From positions 20,708,001 to 20,772,000 of the forward strand of contig OX485806.1 in the NCBI GenBank assembly GCA_950295325.1: a stretch of DNA of 64,000 bases, read 5' to 3'. A program made the position numbers and the translations under genes. The DNA comes from Polytrichum commune. Taxonomy: Eukaryota > Streptophyta > Polytrichopsida > Polytrichales > Polytrichaceae. Below are positions 23,879 to 35,715 of this stretch, piece after piece. Under the pieces are notes generated by a model that had not been told where the DNA came from, ran no database searches, and saw nothing but the letters and a program-made list of their open reading frames with translations. Position 1 is the stretch's first letter; each line of letters opens with the position of its first letter.

Positions 23879-24100
23879 TAGGTTATGGAACACGCAATTA
23901 GTGTGAGATGAGTAGCTAATCCATATCATACCCGTAGTCGCCCAACACGTGCAATTAGTTTGAGCCTACAATGGTCAACACCTTTTGAGTATGTAGTCCA
24001 ACCTCATTTATATATATATGTCTTTTTGGTGTTGGTTTTTCAATCCACACATAACTACATACCACTTAAAGATAGGCGTCCATTTAAAATGAGTAATCCA
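23879..24100 (+). repeat. Dispersed repeat R1, copy 4 (partial)
   Basis: Shares GCAATTAGTGTGAGATGAGTAGC, GTAGTCCAACCTCATTTATAT, TGTCTTTTTGGTGTTGG and the tail ACCACTTAAAGATAGGCGTCC with the other R1 copies. The central TATGAATATC block is missing. Confidence 0.55.
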
Positions 24101-26039
24101 ATAAGGCATGCTTACATTATGTCATTTATTTCATGCGTTAGAAAATGTTAAAAGAGTACCTTGGATCCTCTGAAGACAAGTTGTGTTTGAAGCTCTTTAA
24201 TGCTATTTTGTTTTGACATATTGTTATGGTTTTGCAACTCCAATAGTCATCTACATTTCACTCTTGAGATTACTTCAACTTATCCTCATGCTTTTCTAAA
24301 TAGTACACTAAATAGTCATATTAGTGTGGGCCACAATATGTTTTTAGAGCCCACACTAATTCTCATAATGAATTAATGTGGGCCAAATTAATTTTCAACC
24401 CAAGCTAAATTTCTAGTGGAAATTAAGCATGGGCTACATTAATTTTTTTTCCTAGCAAGTTCATGTAGCTGATTGTTATTGTTTGTGCTGCTTTTGATGT
24501 AAAATGATATTATTATTTAAAAATTTAATATGTAAAGGTGTTGGTTGATGTTTCAAAGAAGAGTAAGGGGAAGACCTAGGTCTTGGACCTACGTTATTTC
24601 CACCCATACTAGGCAATCATAGTGGCCCCACATCAGTTATATCTATGCTACTTTTCCACCCAAAGTACTAGGAGTGTTTAGTGTACTTAATTTGTTCCAA
24701 ACTTGCAAGCTTCCGATTCACTTCTATTACCAACTTTAGTAAAGTGGTAGGCACCTTTCAAATCCTAAACAAACTCTAAGTTTGTTTAAAGATTGGTGGC
24801 TTAAACTTGGACAACAAGGGTAGATTTGCTTTGCCAAAAAGCATGTGTTCAATGATATTTTCACAATAAGGGGTTGTTTACATCATGGTTCATGATGTCA
24901 AATGTCATGTCCCATGTCAAATGGCCTATATCCATGGTCACTTTCACAGTTACACTTCTATGGTAAGATTCATGAGAGAATGTAATTTTTGGGTCCCTCA
25001 CAAAATGTAAATAAAACATGGACCACGAGGAGTGACCATGCACCAAAAAGTGGATGAGTTGAAAATTTTAATATGTGTCCAAAAGGGCAGATTTGGGTTT
25101 CTTTTCTTCATGTTTTATCTTCTCCCCCCTTTTTCCCTTCTCCCCTCTTACAAATGCAAGTGTTTGGCCAAAAAAAGAAGAGGGATTGAAACATCATTTC
25201 TCTAGTATGGTCCCTTAACTTTTGTAGCAAGAGAACCTCTTTTGCCTCTCTCACTGCAAAACCCGTTGGACCATTACAATGCATAATGTAAGCCTGAAAA
25301 TTGATCTTTTGGGGACATCAAGCTCCATGCTCACTTTGACATTGTTTCTTTAATGTGAACCTAGGTGGTCCGGGGATGAGTTCATTGACCAATCACAAAT
25401 TTTAGAGCAAGGGATGACTTCATGACTTTACAAAAATGGTGTTTATGCACCAATTCTTTGAATTAGTGATGGCACATACAAAGCACTCCTCTTAACAACA
25501 CAACAAACAAGGACAATATTCTCTTACTGACATACAAATGAAAATTATGAGTCAATCTATAAAAAAAACAGAAGTTGCATGAATATGACAATTTTGATCA
25601 TTTTATTGAGTCCAGATGTCCTCACTAATAAACTAAGAATTCTTCATGGTGGAGCTGTTTCACCACATTCAACCCACATTGTAGGGTTATGACAGATGGG
25701 AAAAGAGCTGTTGTACAAGTTTCCCCAGCATTATGCATTGTTGTAGACACATGAGCGTGGATTTTTGACATGGCCTCCAACTAAAAGAGGGTTGAGAATT
25801 AAGGGAGCCAAAATTCCTACAACACATGCATTATGGTATTGTCTATAATAGCAACCGCAAATTGTGGCCAGATTGTATTACATGTGTAGGAAAAAGGGCT
25901 AGAAAAATCACTGGCCGTGGGCACAGTACAGCAGTAATAAAGCAACAAGCACTCAGGAATACTGCACATTATACCATCATAATTTTTACCTGAACATGTA
26001 TGAGATAGGCATGTGTTAATCCAAAAGCCCCAGAATGTG
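24101..26039. other. Gene-free stretch with a small hairpin
   Basis: ATTAGTGTGGGC at about 24320-24331 pairs with GCCCACACTAAT at about 24349-24360, a 12-bp perfect stem. A third related piece, TTAATGTGGGCC, follows. Otherwise no gene or repeat edge was seen. Confidence 0.5.
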
Positions 26040-26330
26040 GACACCTATATTTAAGTGGTGCATGGGTAGGTGCGGATCTATAAACGGTCATTGAAAAGAC
26101 ATGTGTTTAAAAGAGAGTGGACTACATCCTCAACATATGTTAACCATTCTGGGCTCAATAGTCAACATAATTGAGGGGACCTTTGTGATCATTAAATGAG
26201 CACAAAAATATTCAATTTGATAATGAAGCAGATATTCAAATGAGCTTCAGAAATTATGAGGAAAATGGCTCTATGCACGATTTGGATTTGCAAATCATCT
26301 CACACTAATTGCATGTTCACATCCTACAAG
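26040..26330 (-). repeat. Dispersed repeat R1, copy 5 (inverted)
   Basis: Read on the minus strand it has the R1 order: GAACATGCAATTAGTGTGAG, then an AAATCC block, a CATTTGAATATCTGCTTCATTATC-like block, TGGACTAC / TTAAACACATGTCTTTTC-like and a tail ACCACTTAAATATAGGTGTCC. Confidence 0.6.
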
Positions 26331-26731
26331 AAAGTGGGTGCAGAGAAAAAAGTGCGCGGTTAAAGTCCACGTACCTTATCCTTGTCAAGCAGAAAATTAA
26401 AGTGTATTGAAGTCGAGCATTGAAGACACCAAAGTCATCTCCTCTGTGACAGGACAAGTGTGTCTGGAGGTTCACATGAGAAAACAGACACTTGTGAACA
26501 GACAGATTATTGATATTGGGTCTCAGATTATCTCACTATTTCTGTCAGCTAATAACTTTGAGTTTCGAATCAGTTGATGTGTTCGATGCCCAAGTTTGCA
26601 CTATTGTTCATCGTTGTGTAATCCATTCTGTGCGCCTCAGAAGACGCTTGAATTAAGAACAAATTGCTTTATGGCGGAGTATGATCAACCATTGACTACT
26701 GGCGCCAGAGAGTTGCAACCACGCAGGCTAC

Positions 26732-26761
26732 AACCCTAAACCCTAAACCCTAAACCCTAAA
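26732..26761. repeat. Interstitial telomere-like repeat
   Basis: Four perfect units of AACCCTA in 30 bp. This is the plant-type telomere heptamer. It is too short to be a telomere and is a common internal motif. A shorter run lies at 44523-44540. Confidence 0.9.
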
Positions 26762-27690
26762 TCTCTGTCATCTCTATCATCTCTGTTTAAGATTGTCTAT
26801 GACATCTATGATTACTTTGACTGGACTGCAAAAGCCAACACGTCATTCTCTTTGTATGGAGGCACTGAGTTCTACATAATTGCGTAGACAATGCCCTACA
26901 ATTTATCTTATAGTTTCTGAAAGGTCTCAAGGCTCAATTGGAGACGAAGTTTTAAGATAAAAGGAAAGCCCTGCGAATTTCCACCCAAAGAAAACACATT
27001 AGTACTTGGATAACATTAGGAATCGATGTGGGAATCAACCTTGACACCCAAATGATATCCTGTCTTACCTTGTTGAAAATGAGGCTACAATGCAATTGAC
27101 AGACACAATCCATCATGTAGAAGTGTAGATGGCAATTTAACTACAACGTGAGGATGTGCCAGAAGGACACAAACAAAACAGTGTTCACATCAATCAATAA
27201 ACTACAAAAAGTAAACCAACTGACTATTGTAAAGAAATACTCTGCTTCGTGCAAGTTTGAAGAACAAGTACAGAAACTGGCTACAACAACATGATGCAGC
27301 ACTCATATTTGCGGAATGAGCTGTAAATGGAACATCCAAATTACAACGCCACCCTCTCTGCCTCTTTTGAACAGTAAAAAGCTCTAAACCAGAAAAGTGC
27401 ACTGACGTGGCAGATCTTTCCTCCATGCCTGATGGAGCATCTTACATTTGTGAAAAAGAAATTGATGGGTGAGTTATGCATGAGAATATGCACACACAAG
27501 GGGAAAATAAGAACATTAACACATGCTGCTGCTGATGATGCCAGTAGCTGGTGAAGTGGGTGCAGCCAAGACGTTGATGATGCTGATCTGGGTGCAGTCA
27601 AATAAATATGTACCATGCTTGTGCTCTAAAAATGGGAATATACATCACTGTTCATGGAGAAGTATGAACTGACACATGTTCTGCCACATG
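26762..27690 (-). other. 3' flank of the RRM gene
   Basis: This is downstream of the minus-strand RRM gene and probably includes its 3' untranslated region. No canonical AATAAA was found on the minus strand in this interval. Several overlapping open frames on both strands near 27200-27616 have no recognisable domain. Confidence 0.45.
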
Positions 27691-30600
27691 TCAGACTGCA
27701 GCTTGCTGTAAAGGTACAACAGTCTGTGTGGAAGGCAACATATGATCTGCGCCTCCAACCGATTCCACTCCGGCAATCATTGCCATGCTCTGTTGTTGTG
27801 CTGCTGTTGGGTCTTGATGTGCAACACCTCCGCCATCTCGTTTCCTTCCATATGGATTCTTCGAGAATGTGCACAGACGTTAAGAACATCAACATGTAAA
27901 ACTCATATGTTGCATAATCAAAAGCCCAGGTAAAGCAGGAATTTATTCCACCCACTTAAATTTCACAGTATAGAACTTGGGAGAGAAACATAACAAACAC
28001 GGGGTGTGTATGCTTTTGTGTTGGAGGATATTGTATTCTCATGCCACCTTTTTCTGAAGTCGACAAAACAGCCCCTTGCAAGTTTGTATGTACAGCCATT
28101 GAGCTATTTACATCCTGCAGGAAACATAAGCTAGTTAATGAACATAAGTTGTTAAGATTCAGCCATATCAAGAACACTCACCACTTAGAAGGAACTATGA
28201 AAAACCAAGTGCAATTAAGAATGTCTTTACAGGAGAAGTTGCAATTTCTACAAATCCTATAGGACCAACACTAAATTCGGTTTAAGACCTGCCAGAATCA
28301 GTAATAGACAGGAATAAAGTTAACAATTCCAACGTTACTGCCCCTCAATGTTGAGACCTTATAACAATCTTGTCTAGTGGAGCATCCTCATTGTACTGGA
28401 GCCATAGTACATTCCAAAGCTCCATCAAACCTCTTGTTCTTGACTCATGTTATAGGTGCATACTTTACAAACTAACAACTCCTGATATTGACCTGAAAAC
28501 CTGCATAGCTTGGTATGTTGGACTAAATGGACAACATTAGAGGTGAGGGTTCAAGTATCAAACCACAAATTCAATGAAGCAAACTGTGTTCTTGCCTTGT
28601 CGCAAGACCTTCATTTGTCGAAAGCCCGGTTGCCTGCACACACTTTCACAGGATTAAGAGTTGTATAGAAGACCAGACAAAGCCAAAAAAAAAAAGAAAA
28701 AAAAAAGACCAGAAGGGTGTTCATTCAGAGAAGAGAAACCATTGCACTGTAATATCATGACCCACAGATGTCAGTGACTAGAATACAACTAAGAAGAATG
28801 TTGTAAAAAAATGGGTTTAAGGAGCATACCCGCTAAACAAATTCCGTAGCTCAGTTTCATTGACAGCCTCTCCTAAGTTGCCTATAAATAATGTGTTACA
28901 AGGTGGGTTGTCCTTTGTATTCTGCATATCCAAACATAGCATTATTGAGCATGTGTAAGGATGTTCTCTCTCTTCTAGCTTCAAGAATAAATCCAAGAAT
29001 CAAAGTCCTTGATTACATGCATGAATAACAAGCAAAGTCAAGTGGCAAGCTCTCATTGGTTGACACCTCATTGTTACTTATTTTCGGGCAAAGCCTTCTC
29101 CCATATACCAAGATTCAACTTAAAGACCTTGCCAGAAAGAAGCTCACCAAGTGTACACTCTCCAAGATGCTTATGTAGGGAGAACACCCACTACACCACT
29201 TAAGAATGCTATGGATACTTTGTGAGGGGCTCCGTCTTTTTTGTGTGAGACCCCATCTTTCCAGCATGTGTACCATATCTATTTGCTATGTATACATGTG
29301 CTCAATGAGAAGCAACAATACAAAATGGGCATACCTGCACAGGAGCATAGCCAGATGGTGCTACAGGTGAAGGCTGTGGTGCTGGATACACATTATATTG
29401 TTCATATTGTGGTTGTGGTGGGGCATAGCTGTTACACCAAAATTGCACAAAGTGTCACTATGATCTCCTCATAACATCGCAAGATAGCTAATATAAACGA
29501 AGTGCTGATTGCCATGTATCTCCATGTGACCAGTTGCAACCAGAGTATCTGATAAACTCAACTTCTTAATTTCATACGGACATTATAGAGAGTGATAATC
29601 ACGTTTGAGGGCCCCAGGCAGGTGCAGGAATAGATATGCCTTGTGCTGGGTAGGCTGGAGGATATGGTGCAGCATAGGGTGCTGGAGAGTATTCGCCACC
29701 CCCAGTGCGCATGCGCTTACTTGCATCAAGCCCCATTGTAGGGTCCCCTGCCACCCCTAGACACCCTTAGATATTCAGTATACATAACTAAGAAGGCAAT
29801 TACAATCACATTTGATGACAATGACTGACCAGTTTGCATTGAAGTTAGGGTCAGAATCTGAACACAACAAATAGTATATATGGATTTATACTCTCAGATT
29901 TTGAACAAATTTTCTAGATGCAAAAACAAGTTCCACTTCTAGAACATGTTTCCTGGATGCTAGAAAAGAGAGAAAGAGGAACCTTGAAGGCATGAGGAAA
30001 TACCTCTTTTCACGAATAAGTTCTTCTTGGCCATTTCCGCTCGCAAAACTGAGTTTGTGTCCGCATCAAACACTAGATTCTGAAAGTCAGGATAAACAAA
30101 GTAACGTAAGTATTACTCTGAACAATACTGTAATCATTATTATTCTGGATCTTGCCTCTGAACAAAATGTGCACACCTCTCTTACACTTTTGAGCACAGT
30201 TGCAATGGTTCTTCTCCCAAAGGTAGAGCTAATGCTCTGGTTTAAGGGTTGAAAAATTATTGAAACAAATGGATGTGATTGAGTGGAATAGTTGTCGACC
30301 CCTCTCCTGTTAAACCCTTAAATTCTTTAAGCCTGGTGTTTACTGACTGGCAAAGTGGATCCCACTATTACTTCTGCTTTGGCTATAAAATACTAACCTA
30401 GGATGCCTCTGATGCTAAGTTTCTGAGCAATTGTTTTAAGTACTGAAGCACTACCCCAAAGTGAGTCCGAAAGTGCCTTGGGCCATAGGGGCCCCTGTTT
30501 TCTAGATTCATGTGATTTGAGTGGCTACATACATCAACAGGAATCCTTGGGATATACACTGAAGCCTTGAACCCTTGACTCCATTTTACAAATGATTTGT

Positions 30601-32561
30601 GCTGCACTACGCACTTGAAGAGCATCGCGTGCCGCCATGGCCATAGCGGTCGTGGAGAATAGCGCAAAACCCATGGGTTGGTCACATTTGAAATTCATCT
30701 GTGAGGCTTCATAACCAGGCCACCACCGCAACAGATTCTGGAGCTCCCGTTCCTTCACATCCGCTGGGAACCCTAATACAAATATCGTTCGAACCTGGGA
30801 GAAACAATCTGGTACACGTAAGTGTTGAATCCTTACTCTAATATCGCTAAATAGAGACTACATGTTGGCACCTAATTAGTGATGAATGATCAAGTGACGC
30901 AATCCCTTCCTCATTTAGTTTGACCTCCCAACAATGCACTCGTAGCCTTACAAGAACTTCAAATGCTCAAAGCTGAGACGATAACTGGCAACATACCACA
31001 GCACTCAACCAATCTGACAAAAACATCACGCATGCTGCATTGAAGAGCTTCATCAACCAGGTCAAGATCACAACTCACACTAACATAAGCTCCAATCTGA
31101 TATTGCAAAAAAGTAAAATGAATACCTACATATGTTGAAACAGAAACTACATTTAGCACCTAATTAGTGATGAGGATCTAGTTAACCTCATTACTCTGAC
31201 CTCCTAACAACAAACCCTTTAGCCCTACAAGAACTGCACATGTTCATAGGGCTGAGATGATACATTGCAATAAATCACACCACTAACCAACCGGGAAAAA
31301 ACATCACTCATGCTGCATCGAAGAGCTTCATCAACCAGGTCCGAATCAAATTCCAAACTAACAGAAACTCCATCTGGTATTAGGGCCGCTTTACACTAGG
31401 AGTCAAGGCCGTGAAATCTTGGGGCCAACTTAACCAATATTTGAGTTCTTTTGAAGCTCGAGCCGGCCTCAAGTTTGTGTACTCGTTGGCCCCAAGGCCC
31501 TTTGTTGGGCCCCCCATCCATGAGGGTTCCTTTTGTGCCTTGGGGGCCATCTCAAGGCCAACATTTTATAGATTAAAATATTCAATTAATTGTTGGCCTT
31601 GACTCCTAGTCTAAAGCTCTTCGGGTTGGCCTTAAGCTCTCAACTAATAGGATCGCGAGATTTCCCTCAGCCCTTGGCCTCGACTCCTAGTGTAAAGTGG
31701 GCCTTTTAGTCTAAGAAATATCCTGCTTTGATATGCTGAAGTAGAAACTACATTCGGCACCTAATTTGTGATGATGATCTAGTTAACCTCACTACTCTGA
31801 CCTCCCAACAACAAAGCCTTCAGCCCTACAACTACATATGTTCACAGAGCTGAGACGATAAATGGCAACAAAAGTATCACACGTCACTAAACCAATCCAT
31901 ATAAAGCATCATCACTCATGCTGCATCAAATAACTTCATCAAACAAATTTCCAACTAACAGAAGCTCCAATCTAACGTTTGTCTGAGAATTCGTGCCAGA
32001 AAGTAGAATATATCCCTGCTTTGATATGGCTGAAACAGAAACTACATTTTGGCACCTGATTAGTGATGATGATCCAATTAACCAGTCCCTACCTCATAAA
32101 TCCGACCTGCCAACAAAGCCTTTAGACCTACAAGAATTAAAAATGCCCACAGCTCTGAGATGATACATAGCAATACATCACACCAATCTGAGAAAACATC
32201 ATTCGTGCTCCATTGAAGAGCTTCATCAACGAGACATAACCAGGTCAAAATCAAGTTCCACACAGAAGCTCCAATCTGATATTAGTCTAAGAAGTCAGCC
32301 AAACAGTAGAGTAAATCCAGACAATTGTGGTCACAAAATCCCAGTCAAGGCATCACACACCCCAAGAATCAAACCACGACACGAATGCTCCACAAAACCC
32401 TAGCAAGATTCTCCTACTCCTGTGAACATTTCATCAAACCAAAACAAACAAACAAACAAACAAACAGATGAGGAGGGATCGTTGACAAGAACCTCATCAT
32501 GAGCTCCATCAGCTTGTGGTAAAGGCGGAGCCCACTGATTATAGTGGGGTGGAACTGCCAT
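27691..32561 (-). CDS. Two-RRM RNA-binding protein (WHI3/Scw1-like plant family)
   Basis: The product should bind RNA through two RRM domains. Coding exons, in order of translation: 32561-32493, 30794-30615, 30079-30004, 29747-29603, 29428-29335, 28921-28830, 28633-28567, 28114-28001, 27858-27691. All introns are GT-AG, the phases agree, and the sum is 1005 bp (334 residues plus stop). RRM1 spans about residues 26-105, with RNP2-like IFVLGF and RNP1-like MGFALFST. A Pro/Tyr/Gln-rich linker (about 118-188) follows. RRM2 spans about 197-270, with LFIGNL and NTVCFIEF. The tail contains NPYGRKRDGGG. From memory, plant proteins of this family share the signatures KERELQNLLRW, SKRMRTGG and NTKDNPPCNTLFIGNLGE. 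Exon 8 seems to add eight residues before NPYGRK, so that junction is the least sure. Start chosen at the first Met, in frame and next to the purine-rich leader. Target RNAs are unknown. Confidence 0.88.
30850..32285. repeat. Four-copy tandem repeat, about 285-bp unit, in RRM intron 1
   Basis: Units start near 30850, 31140, 31742 and 32035. Each runs GAAACTACATTT, then GCACCTAATTAGTGATGATGATC, a CTCTGACCTCC block, TTTAGCCCTACAAGAA, GCTGAGATGATA, CATCACTCATGCTGCAT, GAGCTTCATCAACCAGGTC and AAGCTCCAATCTGATATT, with small changes. Spacings are about 288, 602 and 292 bp. The long spacing is explained by a MITE at 31383-31705 inside unit two. Confidence 0.8.
31383..31705. mobile_element. Tourist-like MITE inside the intronic tandem repeat
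   Basis: The left end GGGCCGCTTTACACTAGG and the reverse complement of the right end GGCCCACTTTACACTAGG form an inverted repeat; GAGTC follows on both. TTA precedes the left end (31380-31382) and TTA occurs at 31706-31708. Related sequence (GACTCCTAGTCTAAAGC) recurs internally near 31602. It splits one tandem unit, so it inserted after the tandem array formed. Confidence 0.75.
32442..32465. repeat. AAAC microsatellite in RRM intron 1
   Basis: Six copies of the tetramer about 30 bp from the first splice donor; the transcript would carry a GUUU run. Confidence 0.9.
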
Positions 32562-32773
32562 GTCTCCTCCTTTTTTCCTCCCCTCTGCTCTCCTAACCCT
32601 TCCCTCTTCCTACTCTCTTATATTACCTCTAAAATTTCAGTAAATCCTTGCTACGACCAACTCCTCCCTCTTCATGGAGCCGTATCAACACATCATCACT
32701 TTTGACGCTCCATCACACCTCCTCCACTCTCCGAAATCATCCACACACCCATAAACCACATGGTAAGGGTTTG

Positions 32774-32807
<34 letters not shown>

Positions 32808-35140
32808 GACTGTATGCGTATGTATGGAGGGATGCATGCTACCCCTTGAACCTCTTCAAATCTCTTCCACCCCATCTCAAATCTCCCCCTCTTCATCTCC
32901 TTTGACTACTTACCTCCACCATGATTCGCACCTCATGCTCACAATGGTTACCCACAACCGCACTCACATGGACAGTGCAATTGACCCTTCAACTACAATG
33001 AATGGGACTCATGAAGGGCCATTCGCGCTTGCGGTGGTCGTGTCATTGATGTGATTAGGGTTTATTTTCTTTGGTATATTCGTTTGGAAATGTTAACCAC
33101 AACCGCACCCACACTCTTATTACTCAATGTAATCCCAGCAGTCCATGTGACTAACCACTATGAGCATTGTTATTCATGCTAATATATATGGGGCCATTAG
33201 ATAAGTTTTTAAGGCCGAGGTTTGAAGAGATAACAACAACGGTCCAAGACCAACAAGCAAAGTAATCACTTTTACTTCTTCTTGAGCCCAAGGCCTCACT
33301 AAACCTAACTCCAATTTAAAGACGGATCCCGTTATGACCACAAACACAAAAGTTTACAAACTGCATGTGCGAATCATTATTCATGACCGTAATCACCCTG
33401 TGAAATGTAAACAACCCTTGCCTTGAGTTAACAAAGGCGTGTTATCACAAATGGGACATGTCACCACATTGGTGAAATGAAGCATTACTAATCAATTCAC
33501 ATCAATTTTAGGGATACAATTTGGAAATTATAAAATTCAAATAATTGTTACATATTGTTCAGTTGTATTAATATTTATTTAACTATATAAATGTCTTACT
33601 ATTGAATTCATTTTTACTGCATATATGTTTATATTCTTAAGGTGGTTTCTACTACTATTTTTTTTTAATCCATCAGTTGTTTTTTCCTTGGAAGTCAATC
33701 TTAGTGTTGATATCAATATATTATTGAAGTTTTACCGCATACTTTATCATTATTGATTCAACATTTACTCCATATATGTTTATTTATTGTTAAGTGTTTT
33801 TAACTACTAGCTGTAACAAAAGCAAATTTGCAACCCATCATCCGAGCCCAAAAGGACTTGACCACCAAAAAGTCTCAATCTCAATCTTCTCTCAATCTCA
33901 AAACCAACCACCAACCACAAATCTTTACAATATTGTAAGGGTTTTTGGGATACAAAAAGAAACAATTATGTCATTTTCTACTACTATCTCGCTTTGTCTC
34001 TTGTCTTTTTCACTGAAAATGCGCATCCAACTTCCTTAAGCTCTTTCCATGATTCTGAATCAAGAGCTGCAAACCACGTCGAACAACTTACAACATAAAC
34101 TCTATTCAAATGACCAATAATCTATACATTAGAAACATAAGGTGCAAAGGGATGATAATTTCAAGCTTCTAGAATGTACATAAGAAAGTCAAATTGATCC
34201 AAAGATGAAAACAATTCTACAAGCATTGAGACATCCATAACCGTAGCTCAAGATTGTCGGATAATGACCATCGCCTAATTAACTGAATACTTCATTATAT
34301 GTTACACAAAATTGAGTTGTATGCCACTCAAGTCATCCAACTACTTCAACATACAAGATATGTCAAAACATCTAAAATGTCAAACACTTGTTTGTGCACC
34401 AATTCCCCACCAAAAATCTTTGTTGCTCGTGACAAAATAGAAAGCCCATGAATACACACATTTTATGGCTACATGGTTCTGAGGGCCTATCTCACAAAAA
34501 TATGTGAATGAATCTCTTCAAGTCTTCAACTCCTTTTCAACAGTGTATGTTCTAAGTAAAGTTCCTTGAAATGTATGCAACACATAAAAACCTCGAGGTA
34601 AAAAATTTAACTATCAATCTCCTCCCTTTCAATTGAGTTGTTTCTTTCTCCCCTCCAAATTGCCAATCCTCCAGGTAGGGAGAGAAACCTCTTTGTTTGG
34701 ATTCACCAACCCCAACCTCTACAACATCCAATGAATCATCTTCCGAAACTTGACTAGAACTTCAATTTAGTTTGAATGTAAGAGTTTCCATTTCCGTGTG
34801 ACCCAAACTTCCTTCGAGAGTCCATCGCCTTCTTCGAAAAGTAAGCATTTTAAATTGCAATGGCCTTTGGACTTTGGCCTTAGTGTGAAGGGTCGAGAGG
34901 CCGAACTCTGGGTTTCTTGCAATATGATTGGTGGAAATCGACGGCCTCTCGACCTTCGGCCATAGTGTGAAGCGCCCCTTAGTGTAACCCTTTTGCAAAC
35001 AATGTACGTGACACTAAAATCCCTAAACAATGTACTAGGTACTACCATTCGGGTGGTCCATGGTTGTAATGTACTATCTTTGGATCTTCTATTTAGGAAT
35101 AAGGAAGGATAATGTGACCTTTTTTGTTCTAAGAAACATC
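32562..35140. promoter_or_regulatory. Intergenic region upstream of the RRM gene
   Basis: Between divergent genes. Directly upstream of the RRM start on the minus strand is a purine-rich GGAGGAAAAAAGGAGGAGAC leader, likely 5' untranslated. A CTGT tetramer run lies at about 32774-32803. From about 33060 to 34860 I see no gene or clear element. A hairpin at about 34862-34978 pairs GGTCGAGAGGCCG with CGGCCTCTCGACC and ends in a Tourist-like GCGCCCC followed by TTA. No TATA box could be fixed. Confidence 0.5.
32774..32803. repeat. CTGT microsatellite
   Basis: Seven to eight copies of the tetramer, about 210 bp upstream of the RRM gene start. Confidence 0.9.
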
Positions 35141-35143
35141 TGA

Positions 35144-35712
35144 GGGGCACTTTATATTAGGACCCATTTCTAGGGCCCATTTCCAAACCCTAGGCATCAA
35201 CCAATGAGAGTGCTTAGATTGCCCAAATGGGCCCTAATATGGACCCAAGGGCTTTATATTGAGAGTCGGCCCACTTCTCCTAAAGCTTACGTGGCGGGTG
35301 ACATGGCGGCGTTTTAATGGGAAAGAAATGGACCGAAGCCAAAAAAATGGGTCGAGGGTTTATGGAGACCCACTTCACACCTATGGCCCACTTCACCCAA
35401 CTTCCGTCATCTAGTCATTAATGAATTTATGACTTTATGACTTTAGTTCAAGCAAGGGCATAATTCATTAAAGCCCAAGTGGGCCGTGGATTGGGCCTTA
35501 CAATATAAAGTCCCTAGGCCCATTTGGAAGGCCCACTTTAAAGTAGAATTTCCAATTTGGGCCCTACAAGAGGGCCTATGGACTTTATATTGGAAGGCCC
35601 ACTCTACGGCCCGCGCTGTAAAGTAGGGCTAAAGTGAAGGCCCACTTCAAGTCCAAGTGGGCTCAACTCCAAATGGGCCGGCCTCCAAATGGCCCCTAAT
35701 ATAAAGTGCCCC
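35144..35712. mobile_element. Tourist-like MITE in the upstream region of the HhH gene
   Basis: The left end GGGGCACTTTATATTAGG matches the reverse complement of the right end, GGGGCACTTTATATTAGG, without mismatch for 18 bases. TGA (35141-35143) and TAA (35713-35715) flank it, a near-match to a TTA-type duplication. The interior repeats GGCCCACTT / AAGTGGGCC motifs in both directions, making it strongly self-complementary. There is no coding frame; ORFs here are chance. Its right edge lies about 850 bp from the start codon of the next gene. Confidence 0.8.
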
Positions 35713-35715
35713 TAA

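Larger units (their letters stand above)
30795..32492 (-). other. Intron 1 of the RRM gene, repeat-filled
   Basis: The 1.7-kb first intron separates a 23-codon first exon from RRM1. Nearly all of it is a four-copy tandem repeat plus one MITE, listed separately. Confidence 0.8.

Noticed and set aside
27654-27933. Plus-strand open frames of 63-81 codons
   Set aside because: They are antisense shadows of the last RRM gene exon, whose minus-strand frame is conserved.
34767-35150. 127-codon minus-strand open frame
   Set aside because: It overlaps a hairpin repeat and a MITE end and shows no domain.
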